Part shown: one piece after another, positions 33,301 to 43,800 of the stretch
Numbering within the stretch: the stretch's first letter is position 1
How the letters are laid out: every line of letters starts with the position of its first letter
NCBI GenBank assembly: GCA_001584585.1
Contig: LSYV01000073.1
Coordinates: 299,458 to 363,457, forward strand
Origin: Gonium pectorale
Taxonomy: Eukaryota; Chlorophyta; Chlorophyceae; Chlamydomonadales; Volvocaceae
Reading direction: 5' to 3'
Length of the DNA stretch: 64,000 bases
Notes under the pieces: generated by a model
The model's database searches: none
Seen by the model: the letters and a program-made list of their open reading frames with translations, nothing else
What the model was told of the DNA's origin: nothing
Made by a program: the position numbers and the translations under genes

Positions 33301-36300
33301 GCGACCAGCAGCGTGGTGTTGTGCTGTCTGAGACCGTTATCAGGTCGGCCACTACTTGTTTATTGTAATTATATTCAAATTGTTTAACCCCCCAAGCCCT
33401 TGCCTGTCCACAGGCGATGGATGGGCTTTGTGCCGCAAGAGGACGTGCTACACCCCGATCTCACATCCAGGCAAGGCAAAGCCCATTGTTGTTGTTGCAT
33501 TCGGATGCAGAGTCGCAATGGTATAATAGGTTGGACCACCATCACAATGGGGGCCCCTGCCCTTGTACCCAACTGGTAACAGAGAGAATCTGGTGTACGC
33601 TCTCGCAATGAAGTCCCCGCGGACGAACGTGGAAGGCACAAGGCCCGAGGTGCAGGACCTTGCCACCAGTTTGGAAATGTACCGTTGGCAGGATGTGGTG
33701 GTGGGGACGGAGCAGCGCTCAGGTGCGGTGAATCGAATGATAAGGAACCCACACGTGCGTTCTTTGCTGCAACGATGGTCCCTCGTTCTTGCTCAGGCAT
33801 CTCCGGTGGCGAGCGCAAGCGTGCAAACATTGCAATGGGGATTGTTGGCTACCCCCCTGTCCTTTTTCTGGTGGGTTGAGCTGGTTCTGTGCACGGTTCT
33901 GCGCACGGTACTGTGCATGGTAACCATTCACCGGGTGGGTGGTTCCTTGCTTGATTCAATTGCAGGACGAGCCAACATCCGGAATGGATGCCGCAGCCTC
34001 ATACGGTATCACAGCGCTGCTGCGTAAGATGGCCAATGCCAAGGCTATGAATGTCATAGCGGTGATGCACATGCCGCGGCCCGACTCGTTTAAGCTCTTC
34101 GAGCACGTGCTGCTTCTCGCGGGCAACGGCTCCCTGCTCTTCGAGGGCTCCCCGGCTGGGTGTGAAGACTTTTTCATCGATCGCCTACAATTAGTCAGGT
34201 AAAAAAATCCTCGCCTGGTGGCCCGGCGCCCCTCTACTCACTGCAACGCAAACACGGTCCACTCGCTTGTGTGCTTGCCCCACTCAGCCCTACCGCTACC
34301 AACTTAAGCATCGGGTTCATTAGCTTTATTCCGTACTGGTGGGAACCAAGTCCCCCTTTGTTTGATTGCTGCTCATGTTGAGATTGAGCAATGGCAAGTG
34401 GACATGAGCCCACAGCGTAAAGGCGTGACCTGACAAGGACATGAGCATGAGCCCAAAGAACCGGGGTTGGACTTCCCGGCACATTGCCATGGAAGTGGGT
34501 CAGGTGTGGACGGTCGGTGCGCTGTAGGTGAGACCGTCCAAATGCCGGACGGCACATGTGCCATTTCCTCTTAAGGACTTCCCCGGTATGCATATGGCAC
34601 GGGGAATTCAATTTACACTCTACGTTTTATGCTCAACTGTGATTTCCAAAAAATGGGTCGCATTCCTAGTCTCTATCCATCCCGAACATTGCGCCTTGAT
34701 TGCAGTTCTGATGCAAAGCACACGCTAGCTGATGTGGTACTGGAGCTTGCGGCTGCAGTGGATACCACCGCGGCTAGGCCAGAGGGGGAGCCCCGTGACA
34801 CGGCTTCAAAGGCTTCAGATGCACGCAGCCTCGTTGAGCCTCGTTTACTGCCGTACATCTGGAGGTACTACGGAAGCATATGCCGAGACGACGCCAGCAG
34901 AGACCTCAGAGAGCTCTTCGTGGATGCGGAGGTTCGTGAAATAAAGGGTGTGCAACAAAACGTCGCATCGAATGACCACACTTGAGGTGTATTCCGACTT
35001 TGCAGGCATTCAAGGTGACGAACATGCAAGCAAATGCCCTTCATGCGTTTCTGGTACCCAAGATCGGTTTGGTGAGCTGGCAATGCTGTGGGGCATCATT
35101 TGTTGTACGATTGATAGTTATTTGTTTGGTGCAGAATAAGGCATTGGAGTTACGCTTACAAGGGAGGTACGTGCCACATAAAATCATGCACGGCCGCTCA
35201 AAAAGCGGTTTGAGTGTGTACAGGTATCGGCAGCATCAGCAGCAGTAGCAGTACCCCACACCTTGGAACTAAGTTTGAGAATGCGTCGGTGCACACGCAG
35301 CACTGCTTATCAATCGGATGCCATTCAAGCCAAGTATACATAATACATTTGTCGCTCATGCAAATCCCACAAAATGCTCTAAGCTTGACCGCATGCATAT
35401 TACCGCTTTGGTGTAAATGATGATGGTTCCTTTCTTGTCGATCTTCCAATGGCAGGGCGCCCGAAGGCTCCGTCTCTGACAAGCGGAAAGTTACGCTCGA
35501 GACGTGGACAAAGCGACACCCGTCTTCGGACACCGGGGCCTCTGTTGCCCATGGAGCCTTAGAGCCCAGCGGCTATGATGTTACTCCCAATGCCGGCACC
35601 ACCAGTGCTGAATCTGAAGCCCGCCATGCTGCGCATGCCTCCAGCACCTTTGGTGAACAAGATCAGGGGGCCCTACCACGGCCTGAACACGTGCCTGCTA
35701 CTCGGACCAAGCGGCCGTATCCTCCTGTGGGATTAACACTGCAAGCAGTTAAATGGTAAGCGTGCCGAGCATTTGGGATAAAGCTGCCTTGACACTATAC
35801 AACTATCCATCCATCCATCGTGCTCAGGGAGATAAAGCTGATTGATTACCTCATCAAGAGGCGCTTCACCTCGGCTGTGTGCAAGCCACGCATCTTCCTC
35901 ACGGATACCGTCTCTCTCCTGGCAGCTGCCTTCATCATTGGTGCCGTACAGGTATTGTGTAGATAAATGGAGTGCAAGCTCGCAAAAGTGAACATGTGGT
36001 GTCGTGTTGGATAAAGTTGCAAACTTTGATATGCTACAAAGTTGTTCCTGGTGTATGTAAACAGGGGACAAAGTTGTTCCTGGTGTATGTTAACAGGGGA
36101 CAAGCTGGAGTGTGGCGGACATTCCCAGCAACACAACAAAGGCGTACGTGGTGCTGGCGGTGCTGTCCGTGATCGTGCACCTGCGTTCGTTTTCGGAGTA
36201 CCGACATGTGGAGGTGAGTTGCTGTCGTGTCAAGAGCATCACTTGAAACGTGCTTGCCGGCAGGAAGCTCAGCCTCAAGCTGGCTGTATATGTTGCTGCA

Positions 36301-37456
36301 GGCCCATGAACGGGGGCTGGGTATCTCCGCCACCTCCCAGTTTCTGGCAGCAGCCCTGTACGACACATTTTGGGTGTCGATCACACCAAGCATCTTCATC
36401 GGAATCTACTACTGGACAATCGTACCGAAGGCCCCCTTTGGCTCTTACTACGTTGTTGGGTTGCTCGTCTGCTGGTGGTCTTCTGGGCTGGCATATCTTG
36501 TTTCTTTGCTGCCCTTCATACCCAGCCAGGTGGGGAATGTGGCGACTTGTGCGCGTGTGCTGTTGCGCGGGGTTGTGGCCGCTACAATCAGTGCACCTAC
36601 CTGCCCTTACCATATCGTTCAGGCCGAAAATTTGTCGGCAGTCCTCATTGTGCTCATCCTGGGAGCGTTCTTCCAGGGCCTCGGTCCCTCCATCGGGTCG
36701 GCCCGGGGCACGCCAACACAGTGGCTCCTTTACCTGAGCTACAACCGCTGGAGCATGGAGGCAATTACGATTCACGTAAGAGCATCATGGAACCCATATC
36801 CTGCAACAATCAAGTTGGTGTGTGAGGCACACCGACCCACTCATGCCCCGCTGCAGGAGGGCAAGCACTACATCGGTGATGCACCCAATGCTATCGTGCT
36901 GATGTACGCAAAGTACGGCATTTGCAACCTGGACGAAGAAGTCAAGCACGATGGTGAGTGAATCATGTCACTCACTGTGATTGCAGTCTGTTCACTCGAA
37001 CACAAAGTTAAATGACCGTCTCTAGGGAGTATCCATCGAGGGGTAAAGCGTTGCGCGCGTGCGACAGTGTAAACGCCGCTTTGCTGATGTCTACATAACT
37101 CAATACCTGGTATTCGTATAACCACCCTTCTGTTTTGTGTATTGCTCTTACGTTTTAAGTAAAATCTGCATCGTGTGTTCGGGTCAGGGAGGAGGGTTGT
37201 ATGCACGCACGTGGGAACGCAGCTTGTTTCGAGCTCTATAAATAAAAATTACCCATTTACCGCAGGAAGTGACGACATGAGCAGTGATGCAGCATGGTCC
37301 TATTGGCGGTTGAGCAGGAAAGTCGGCGCCGATGCCTGCAACACGTACTTCGCACAGGTATGTAAAGCCCTTGCAATCATCGGCCTAGTCTTCCGGGCCT
37401 TGTCCTACGCCCTGCTCTGGTATCAGACCCATAAGCTGTGGATAAAGGTTGGTTGA
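27177..37456 (+). CDS. ABCG-subfamily transporter with Cys-rich ectodomain (ABCG24/28-like)
   Basis: A reverse-orientation ABC half-transporter (ATPase domain before membrane domain) of about 1,400 residues in at least 27 exons, preceded by a secreted Cys-rich region. This architecture matches the plant ABCG24/28 group, plasma-membrane transporters of lipidic or cell-wall substrates; the substrate here is unknown. Exons: 27177-27350 (proposed), 28200-28408, 29390-29501, 29724-29981, 30233-30382, 30600-30884, 31060-31190, 31479-31552, 32028-32128, 32258-32353, 32612-33017, 33159-33343, 33414-33470, 33583-33722, 33797-33870, 33966-34198, 34706-34931, 35006-35071, 35135-35166, 35456-35755, 35828-35951, 36097-36213, 36302-36529, 36623-36775, 36857-36953 and 37266-37456 (TGA). 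Phases join except between 31552 and 32028, where an exon is missing from my model. It sits between ANK-ROCO genes 1 and 2 on the same strand, with no obvious functional link. Confidence 0.85.
28200..32353 (+). CDS. ABCG ectodomain exons (Cys-rich modules)
   Basis: Nine or more exons code an extracellular region with regularly spaced cysteines: CDACWKCC, CECNHDADC, CGPGMFC, CTEC, CYADCPAG, CPAGYIC, CVPC, CPAGRYC, CPTGTFC, CPPNS, CPNAS and CHEGFYC. Pairs of the CPxGxxC type resemble the TNFR/EGF-like repeats seen before the ATPase of ABCG24/28. N-glycosylation sequons (NNT, NFS, NYT, NAS) fit an extracellular location. The donor after 29981 is GC (TCG|GCAAGT) rather than GT. Between 31552 and 32028 a frame gap of two bases (mod 3) implies an extra exon; a Cys-containing stretch from 31682 is the best candidate. 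Confidence 0.72.
28500..28560 (-). repeat. Inverted copy of a DIRS-flank repeat inside an ABCG intron
   Basis: CAAGCGCTCTGCC.AGC.TTCCTGCTCTACAATGCC here is the reverse complement of 25985-26045. It marks a fragment of the same mobile element family in the intron. Confidence 0.6.
28735..28824 (+). repeat. 15-bp tandem repeat in an ABCG intron
   Basis: Six imperfect copies of GCCCAAACTTCACTG, alternating with a CACGT-ended version and with one 16-bp copy. The unit is intronic. Confidence 0.85.
30046..30105 (+). repeat. 15-bp AT-rich tandem repeat in an ABCG intron
   Basis: Four exact copies of ACCTAAATAACAAAA, within the intron between exons 29724-29981 and 30233-30382. It is markedly AT-rich compared with its surroundings. 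Confidence 0.9.
32612..34198 (+). CDS. ABCG transporter ATPase domain exons
   Basis: Exon 32612-33017 carries a membrane segment (FIFGCILLGTIMSVVA) and the strand before the P-loop. Walker A GPSGCGKST starts exon 33159-33343. The Q-loop FVPQED is in 33414-33470, the signature ISGGERKR in 33797-33870, and Walker B FLDEPTSGMD spans the junction of 33870 and 33966. The H-loop His is in AVMHMPR of exon 33966-34198. All catalytic residues are present, so the domain should be active. The intron after 33470 uses a GC donor (CAG|GCAAGG). Confidence 0.88.
34706..37456 (+). CDS. ABCG linker and membrane-domain exons
   Basis: Exons 34706-35755 code a polar linker (Ser/Ala-rich, probably cytosolic). Exon 35828-35951 starts the membrane domain (SLLAAAFIIGAVQ). 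The following exons carry AYVVLAVLSVIVHLRSFSEYR, the conserved loop and helices with FWVSITPSIFIGIYYW, YYVVGLLVCWWSSGLAYLV and AENLSAVLIVLILGAFFQG. The terminal exon ends in a last helix (ALAIIGLVFRALSYALLWYQ) and TGA at 37454-37456. A GTATGT inside this last exon resembles a donor, but reading through gives the expected final helix, so I kept it as coding. A possible TGTAA polyadenylation signal is at 37725-37729. Confidence 0.82.
36036..36099 (+). repeat. 32-bp direct duplication at a splice acceptor
   Basis: Copies 36036-36067 and 36068-36099 differ by one base and both contain AACAGGGGACA, so the 3' splice site of the exon beginning at 36097 is duplicated. Use of the upstream AACAG would add 32 nt and shift the frame. 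Confidence 0.8.
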
Positions 37457-37643
37457 AATGATCACGTTTTCATTCCTTCGGCGGGCTTGATTCGAGGGGC
37501 TGTGCTGCGTGCGTTGACAGGTTGCCTGTGGACCAATTCTTATACACCTCGATACCGTTCTCCGGATACATCATGGCTGTTGGCAATTGCTGTGGAGACT
37601 ATACCCATTCAGCGCTCTGCGGCTTTTTTATGCCTATGGCACG

Positions 37644-37828
37644 ATGTTGCTGAAAATGATGGTCATGAAATTGCGGCAATGGTAAGTCATGCAAGCCTGC
37701 GGGGAATTTCCCTGGGCCCCCTCATGTAACAGTACCTACCGTGCAGGCGGGTGCTGCGTAAATGGAATGAGAAGCTCGCCTTCAATTCACTTCGTCTTCC
37801 ACCTGACAGATATCTAAAAATTAAAGAG
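37644..37828 (+). CDS. Candidate N-terminal exons of ANK-ROCO gene 2
   Basis: ATG at 37644 opens MLLKMMVMKLRQ; the exon ends at 37681 (GTAAGT). The second exon 37747-37828 continues in frame as WRVLRKWNEKLAFNSLRLP and ends phase 0 at GAG|GTGACA, legal for joining to the first ANK exon at 37967. Only 187 bp separate this ATG from the ABCG stop. Alternatively these exons belong to an alternative ABCG tail: an upstream frame (from about 37508) is also open into this exon. This is the weakest part of the gene 2 model. Confidence 0.38.
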
Positions 37829-40800
37829 GTGACATGATGTTCACTCGCAAGGTCATACGTAACGGCGCAAGGCTTGATGGAAGTAAAGGACATGTTTTGT
37901 TTATGCTGTTAATGTTCTGTTAATGCTATTAACCACCTCAACAACTCCGTCCCAAACATGCTGCAGGCACTGGATAAGCCTATGCCAGCAGCCTGTAGGT
38001 ATGGACACATACCTGTTGTGGTAGAGCTTCTACAAGCGGGAGAAAAACTCAACCCCCATCATAAGGTGGGCTTGTGGGACGGATATCCAATGCACAACCC
38101 TATCATTGCACACTGGATTCGTTTTGTGCATCGTGTCTGCCCCATGACACGGTTTCCACCGACACCCCCCAACCGCCTGCAGGACGGCCCGTCGCCGTTG
38201 ATGATAGCTGTGTCGTACAGACGAATGGAACTGGTTCGATTCCTCCTAGGCGCGGGCGCCCGGCCGGACCTCTCCGACCAGGTGCTCAAAATTCCGAAAT
38301 AATTTCTGCTGTTGCTGTGGCCTGGGCTGCTGGGTGGTGGTGATGTGCGGTGTCGTACGGTGTCGTACGGTGTCGTACGGTGTCGTACGGTGTCGTACGG
38401 TGTCGTTGCGGCGTGTGACCCAAGGAGTTGTGGTACTCTCTTCCACAGGCTGGTTGCACAGCCCTGCAGGAGCTGACAAAGTGCCCTTGGTGGCAGATAG
38501 ATGAGATGCTGCCAATGTTGTCAGGCTGCGGAAGCGCATGGGGGTGGCGGTGTTGGTCGTGCCCGCATGCATGCAGCCCACAGCGCACCCATTCTTAAAT
38601 TCTATCTATTCTTAAATAACCAAAATAGCACTTTACAATTATTTCCTCAGGATGGCTGCACAGCGCTGCACCTGGCATGCAAGGAGGGCTACACAGAGGC
38701 GGTCGACGTGCTCCTGCAGTACCGAGCACCCATTGCAGCATGCAGCAAGGTATGCATCGTACGTCTGGTCACACAATCGAAGGACAGTGGGTACTTCTGC
38801 TAACTACATGTTCACCCCACGTTTGTAGTGTCAGTATTCCTCATAATCCCAGGGCACGACATGACCTCCTATTCCACACAAATTAGGTTATAGTGCGCAT
38901 AAAGGGGCTCTCACTTCATGCCGTACTGTACTGCCTGCCGTACCTACCTCCGATTGAAGTATGCCTGTCCTCTAGGTTAATGCCCCACGTGGAGCGTGTT
39001 GGAACACGGTCTGCCCTCTCCTTCTCTGATACTATGCTGGTCTGTCTCGGTCTGCCAGGTCGGCAAAACACCGCTGCAGTATGCAGTATAGGACGGCAGC
39101 TTGCATTCGTAAACAATGTCCCATTGAGAGCGCAGAAGGCCATGGGTACGAGCGCAAACTGTCGCCTATGTAATAGTAAAGTAACGTATCCATGCATGGC
39201 GATCTCTCTCCCCACCTCTCCAACACAGGATGGCCGGACCCCCCTGCATGTCGCCTGTGGCCAAGGCCACTTGGACGTGGTGAAGGCGCTGGCGGCCGCG
39301 GGTGCAAGCACTAGCGCGGCCCTGCAGGTGATGCTGCACCACCTGATTTGTATTGAGGACCAGGGCCCGAATGAAGTACGATGGCACTGAAAGGAGTCTA
39401 CCCAGGCATTCCGACAACAGCGGATTTAGTGCCAGAATGGGCATGCCAGGGGATGCCAGCAGCCTTGATTGGAATGGATAGATAGGCTTGCGGTGTTTTG
39501 GCGGGCTTCACCACATGGTTTACACGAAGCGCCCCGATGCACTTGGGATTTGGTTGGCCCAGGCAAACAGCAACATGACATTGAACTTGCATCGTCCTGT
39601 TGTTACCTTTTCCACAGAACGGCTGGAGTCCACTCCATTCTGCTGCGTACGGCGGCCACGTGGAGGTGATGCGAGTGCTGCTGCTGGCAGAGAGGGCGAA
39701 GAAGGCACCGGCCGATGTGGGTCCTTGTGCTTATTACTACCAGCTTTAAAAGCCGCCATCTAGGAACTTCATGTGCCTCCCTTCGCTGGGCAATCACGTT
39801 ACTTGTTGCCACAACAATGTCCACAGTAATACATTCACAGCAAACATCATCAGTTTGAGGTTTGAAAGCGGGCATTGCATGTCTTATGTGGAACGCAGGG
39901 TGGCTTGTACGACCTACATGTAGCATGTCTGGACGGCGACCTGGCCCGGGTGGATGAGCTGCTGCAGCAGCAGTCAGAGGCGTCTGTGCACGCGGCTGTC
40001 GAGGTAATGCTCATATCCGGCTGCCCGAAGTGTTTTGCTCCCTGCAAGCCTGCTCTCTAGCATGATGTTTCTCCTGTTATGAACAGGCTTTCACGGCTTT
40101 ATCTAAAAGGTACATACATAAGCAGTTTCCAGCATTGCGTCTTGCGTCGCTTAGCCGCGGCTCCGCCGCGGAGAAGGGTACCTGCAAGCAGGAAAGAGAG
40201 TCTTTGGCGGGGGATGGGGGGCGAGCCCTGATCCACCGAGCCGAGACTGGCCAGGGACTGTAACGTAGTTTGGCTCAGTTTGGCCCGGCGGTGTCAGATC
40301 TGACAAAAGGAAACTCGCGAATTAGCTAGCACCGACCGGTGCGACAACCTATGAACACTGACCTACCGGCCTCGTACTGCCGTACTACCGGACAGCACCG
40401 ACGTGAACAAACGCTTGCCAGCCGAACGTAGGAGACCTTGGTTTCCGCTACTACGCTGCGCTTCGTGCGGAAACCGTCGTGTTTCCATGCTTCTCGGGTG
40501 GTTTAGTGCTGTCAAATGGTATGCATTGCAATGCACTGTGCAGTAGTTGTGTGTCGTAGTGAGACAGCTGACAATCCCACTGACACAAGTGAGGCCTGTT
40601 TTCCGACACAGGCTCCATGTACGTTGACTCTGCAACCTGCTTCATTCGACTGTGCGCCCTCGCAGGGCGGCTGGACTCCGCTGCACATGGCGCTATGCGG
40701 CAGAAGTGCCGACGTGGCGGCCAAGCTGCTGGAGGCCGGGGCCATTGCTTCAGAAGCAACGGTGGGTGCCAACACTGGTCGGGTATATGGGTGAAACGCG

Positions 40801-43800
40801 TGTGATGCCCTTTGGCAAGTACCGCCGTTTGAGGACCGCAAAAGGGCATACCGTGCGGTAAAATATGTAACGCAAGTTCTTGCGCGCTTGGATAAGCCGT
40901 GCTTCTTCTGCCGGCAACCTAGCTGTTTTATGGTGGCTGTTATTCTTCCTGTAGTGTAATGTCATGTTGTGTCCCCAGCTACACCATTCTGATGCATTAT
41001 CTGATGCATTAATGCGTATGCCTGCAAACTACGTACGCTCTGTAGGCTTTCAAGGACACGCCGCTGCACATCTGCGCCCGGCTGGGCTTCCTCGAGGGGG
41101 CCGAGCAGCTGCTGGCGAAGGAGGCACCCCCTGACGTCGCAGATGGGGTGTGTGCGTGTGTCTGTGGCTGCATACATGCTGGAGCTGCTTCTGGATATGC
41201 CCTTGCTAGCGTACCTGTACCTCCTATTCTCTCATACACAAGAGTGCGGGTAACAGCGACCCCACCCAGTGGACTGTGACCCCAGTTATGCTGCAGTACC
41301 ATTTGGATTCCCGTTTGCGACCAGGAGAGAGTATTAACTGTACCCACGTACGCACACCTCTCCGTGCTCCATCCGCAGCACCTCCGCACTCCGCTTCACA
41401 ACGCCTGCATCATCGGCCAGCTCAGCATGGTCAGGCTGCTGCTTGCCAAGGGTGCTCGACACGAGGCTGCAGACATGGTGCGTGGTGGGGCGGGCACGGG
41501 CTGCACACACAGAAAGGTAGCGTTCCCCGAATGCCACACGCACGCCGTTGTGTGTAACTACGGGAAGTGCGTCGTCAGCAACGTACGTACGCCGCCTAGG
41601 CATGTGCCCTCAAGTATGTATGCGTTTCTCCTGCAATGCAGGACGGCAAGACTCCCCTGGATGTGGCTCGTGACAGGGGCTTCGGGCCAGTGGTGGAGCT
41701 GCTGCTGCAACATGCAGGCGTTGCACAAGATCTGGCCACGGACGTCAAGGTGGGTGCTCGCGGAGTGCGTCTGGGAGCCTGTCTTTGTAGAAAACCGCCG
41801 GAGCACAACACGATGGTCGCCGCTCAGCTGCTTATGCTTAAGCCCTCCTACCCGTATCCGTGATTGTTCAACCAATCTGCTTTGTTCCACGTAGGTCGCG
41901 GCCCGCAGCATTACCCTGGTGCTGGTTGGTCCAGGAGGCTCGGGCAAGACCACCCTGGCTGTGCGGCTCGCGAGGGGGGAGTTCGACCCGGATGTCGGCC
42001 CACGAGACGGCCTGCTCGTTCACGAGTGGCTGGTGCCGGATCCCGCTGAGGGCCAGGAGCCACTGCTTGTCAGCATCTGGGACGTTGGTGGTCAGGTGCA
42101 GGGGGAAGAGGGGGTTGGCACATTGACACCTGGAGCGGACTCTCGACCCTTGCTTGTTCGTAGTATCGTTGAATGGCCCACAGCGTCTGGGACCAGGACG
42201 GCGAGGGAAGGGTTGATGTTGGTGGCTTGCTATGACACGCACACAGCCAGAGCTAGCGGCATGTCCACCATGTATCTATCGCGGTCCTGCCCGCCCCTGG
42301 CTTCCCTGGCCTCCAGGAGGTGTTTTGGTCTACGAGCGCCTTCTCCACGATGCGGAAGGTGATTTACGTGGTAGTCTACAACGCACGTATCAGTTTTGAG
42401 GCCAGCAATGTCGTCGAGTACCTGAGCCGCATCGAGACACTTGCGCCCGGGGCAACGACGCTGGTGGTCGGCACACGTGCCTGTAAGTGGGTCAACGCCT
42501 CTTGCATATGTCCCCATGAAGTGTTGACTGACAGAATGGGCGGCAAATGGTTTGGGCTTCACTCGCCCACCACTCTTGATGCAGGGGAGGACGGCTTCAT
42601 TCCGGAAACACCCAATCCCGGCGTACTGGAGAAGCATGGTATCAGTGCTGAAAGACATATCACGCTGAGCTCTAAAACAAAAGAGGGTATTCCTGACTTC
42701 GTGAAGGAGGTCATCAGATTGGCTGACGCACAGAACAGCTCCTCCGAGTGGCGTGAAAATTCATTCCTGAATCTTAGGAAAGAGGTGAGTGGGTTGGTTG
42801 TTAACGTGGGTGATGGTTGTGATGGTCTGTGAGGGAGGCGGTCGTCAAGGTGCCGGGATGTGCACATATAAGACAAGGATACGAACTGGACGCTTGTCGA
42901 TTCGTGTTCTATTTGCCTGGACAGGTGCGGAGCCTGAGAGAGAGCTTGAAGAAGGAAGACAAGCCCAGGCTCGTATCCCTGGGGGACGTCATCAGCAATA
43001 TGCCGGCATCGGCAGTTGTACCCCAGGAGGCCGAGCTGCAACCCATCCTGAGCAGGCTGTCCGATTTTGGGGAGCTGCTCCAATTCCAGAATATCCCTGG
43101 TCTGGAGGATAAGCTGGCCATCGATCCGGAGTGGCTGGCTGATGTGCTGGGAGACGTGGTGACACGGGATGCAGCCAAGCGGCGGCGGCTGCAGTGGAAA
43201 GAGGGGCATGTGAGCATGCAGAAGGTGCAAGAGGTACGGCCTCACCATGATTGTACATACACCGAGGGCTGTCACAAGCATTAGCTCTATTTGCAGGCGA
43301 TGAAGGCAAGGTGCCCGGGCCATGCCGACAAGCTTGTCCAGATCCTGGAGGCGTACGGCCTGCTGTACGACCTGGGAGACGGCGAGCGGGCCATCGTCCC
43401 GCCCATGCTGCCGATGCTGGCGATGGAGGACGCTGAGGCATTCTTGAAGGAGGTTCGTTTGGGTTGCGTCCGTCCCTTGAATAGCAGTGGGATGGTATTG
43501 GGAGTGTAAGGATTACAATCGGAACTCACAGCGTGCATGAAGGCTCCCAACCCCAATCTGGGCACTTGTGCGTGTGTGCTGTGCAATCCCAAAACATTAG
43601 ATACCAAACTACACAAGTCAAGCGCCGCATCCTCAGGCTTTTAATGGGCATGTCTCCACCCACTGCTAGCGGCATCCTCAGGCTTTTAATGGGCATGTCT
43701 CCACCCACTGCTAGCGGCATCCTCAGGCTTATCATGGGCATGTCTCCACCCACTGCTAGCGGCATCCTCAGGCTTTTCATGGGCATGTCTCCACCCACTG

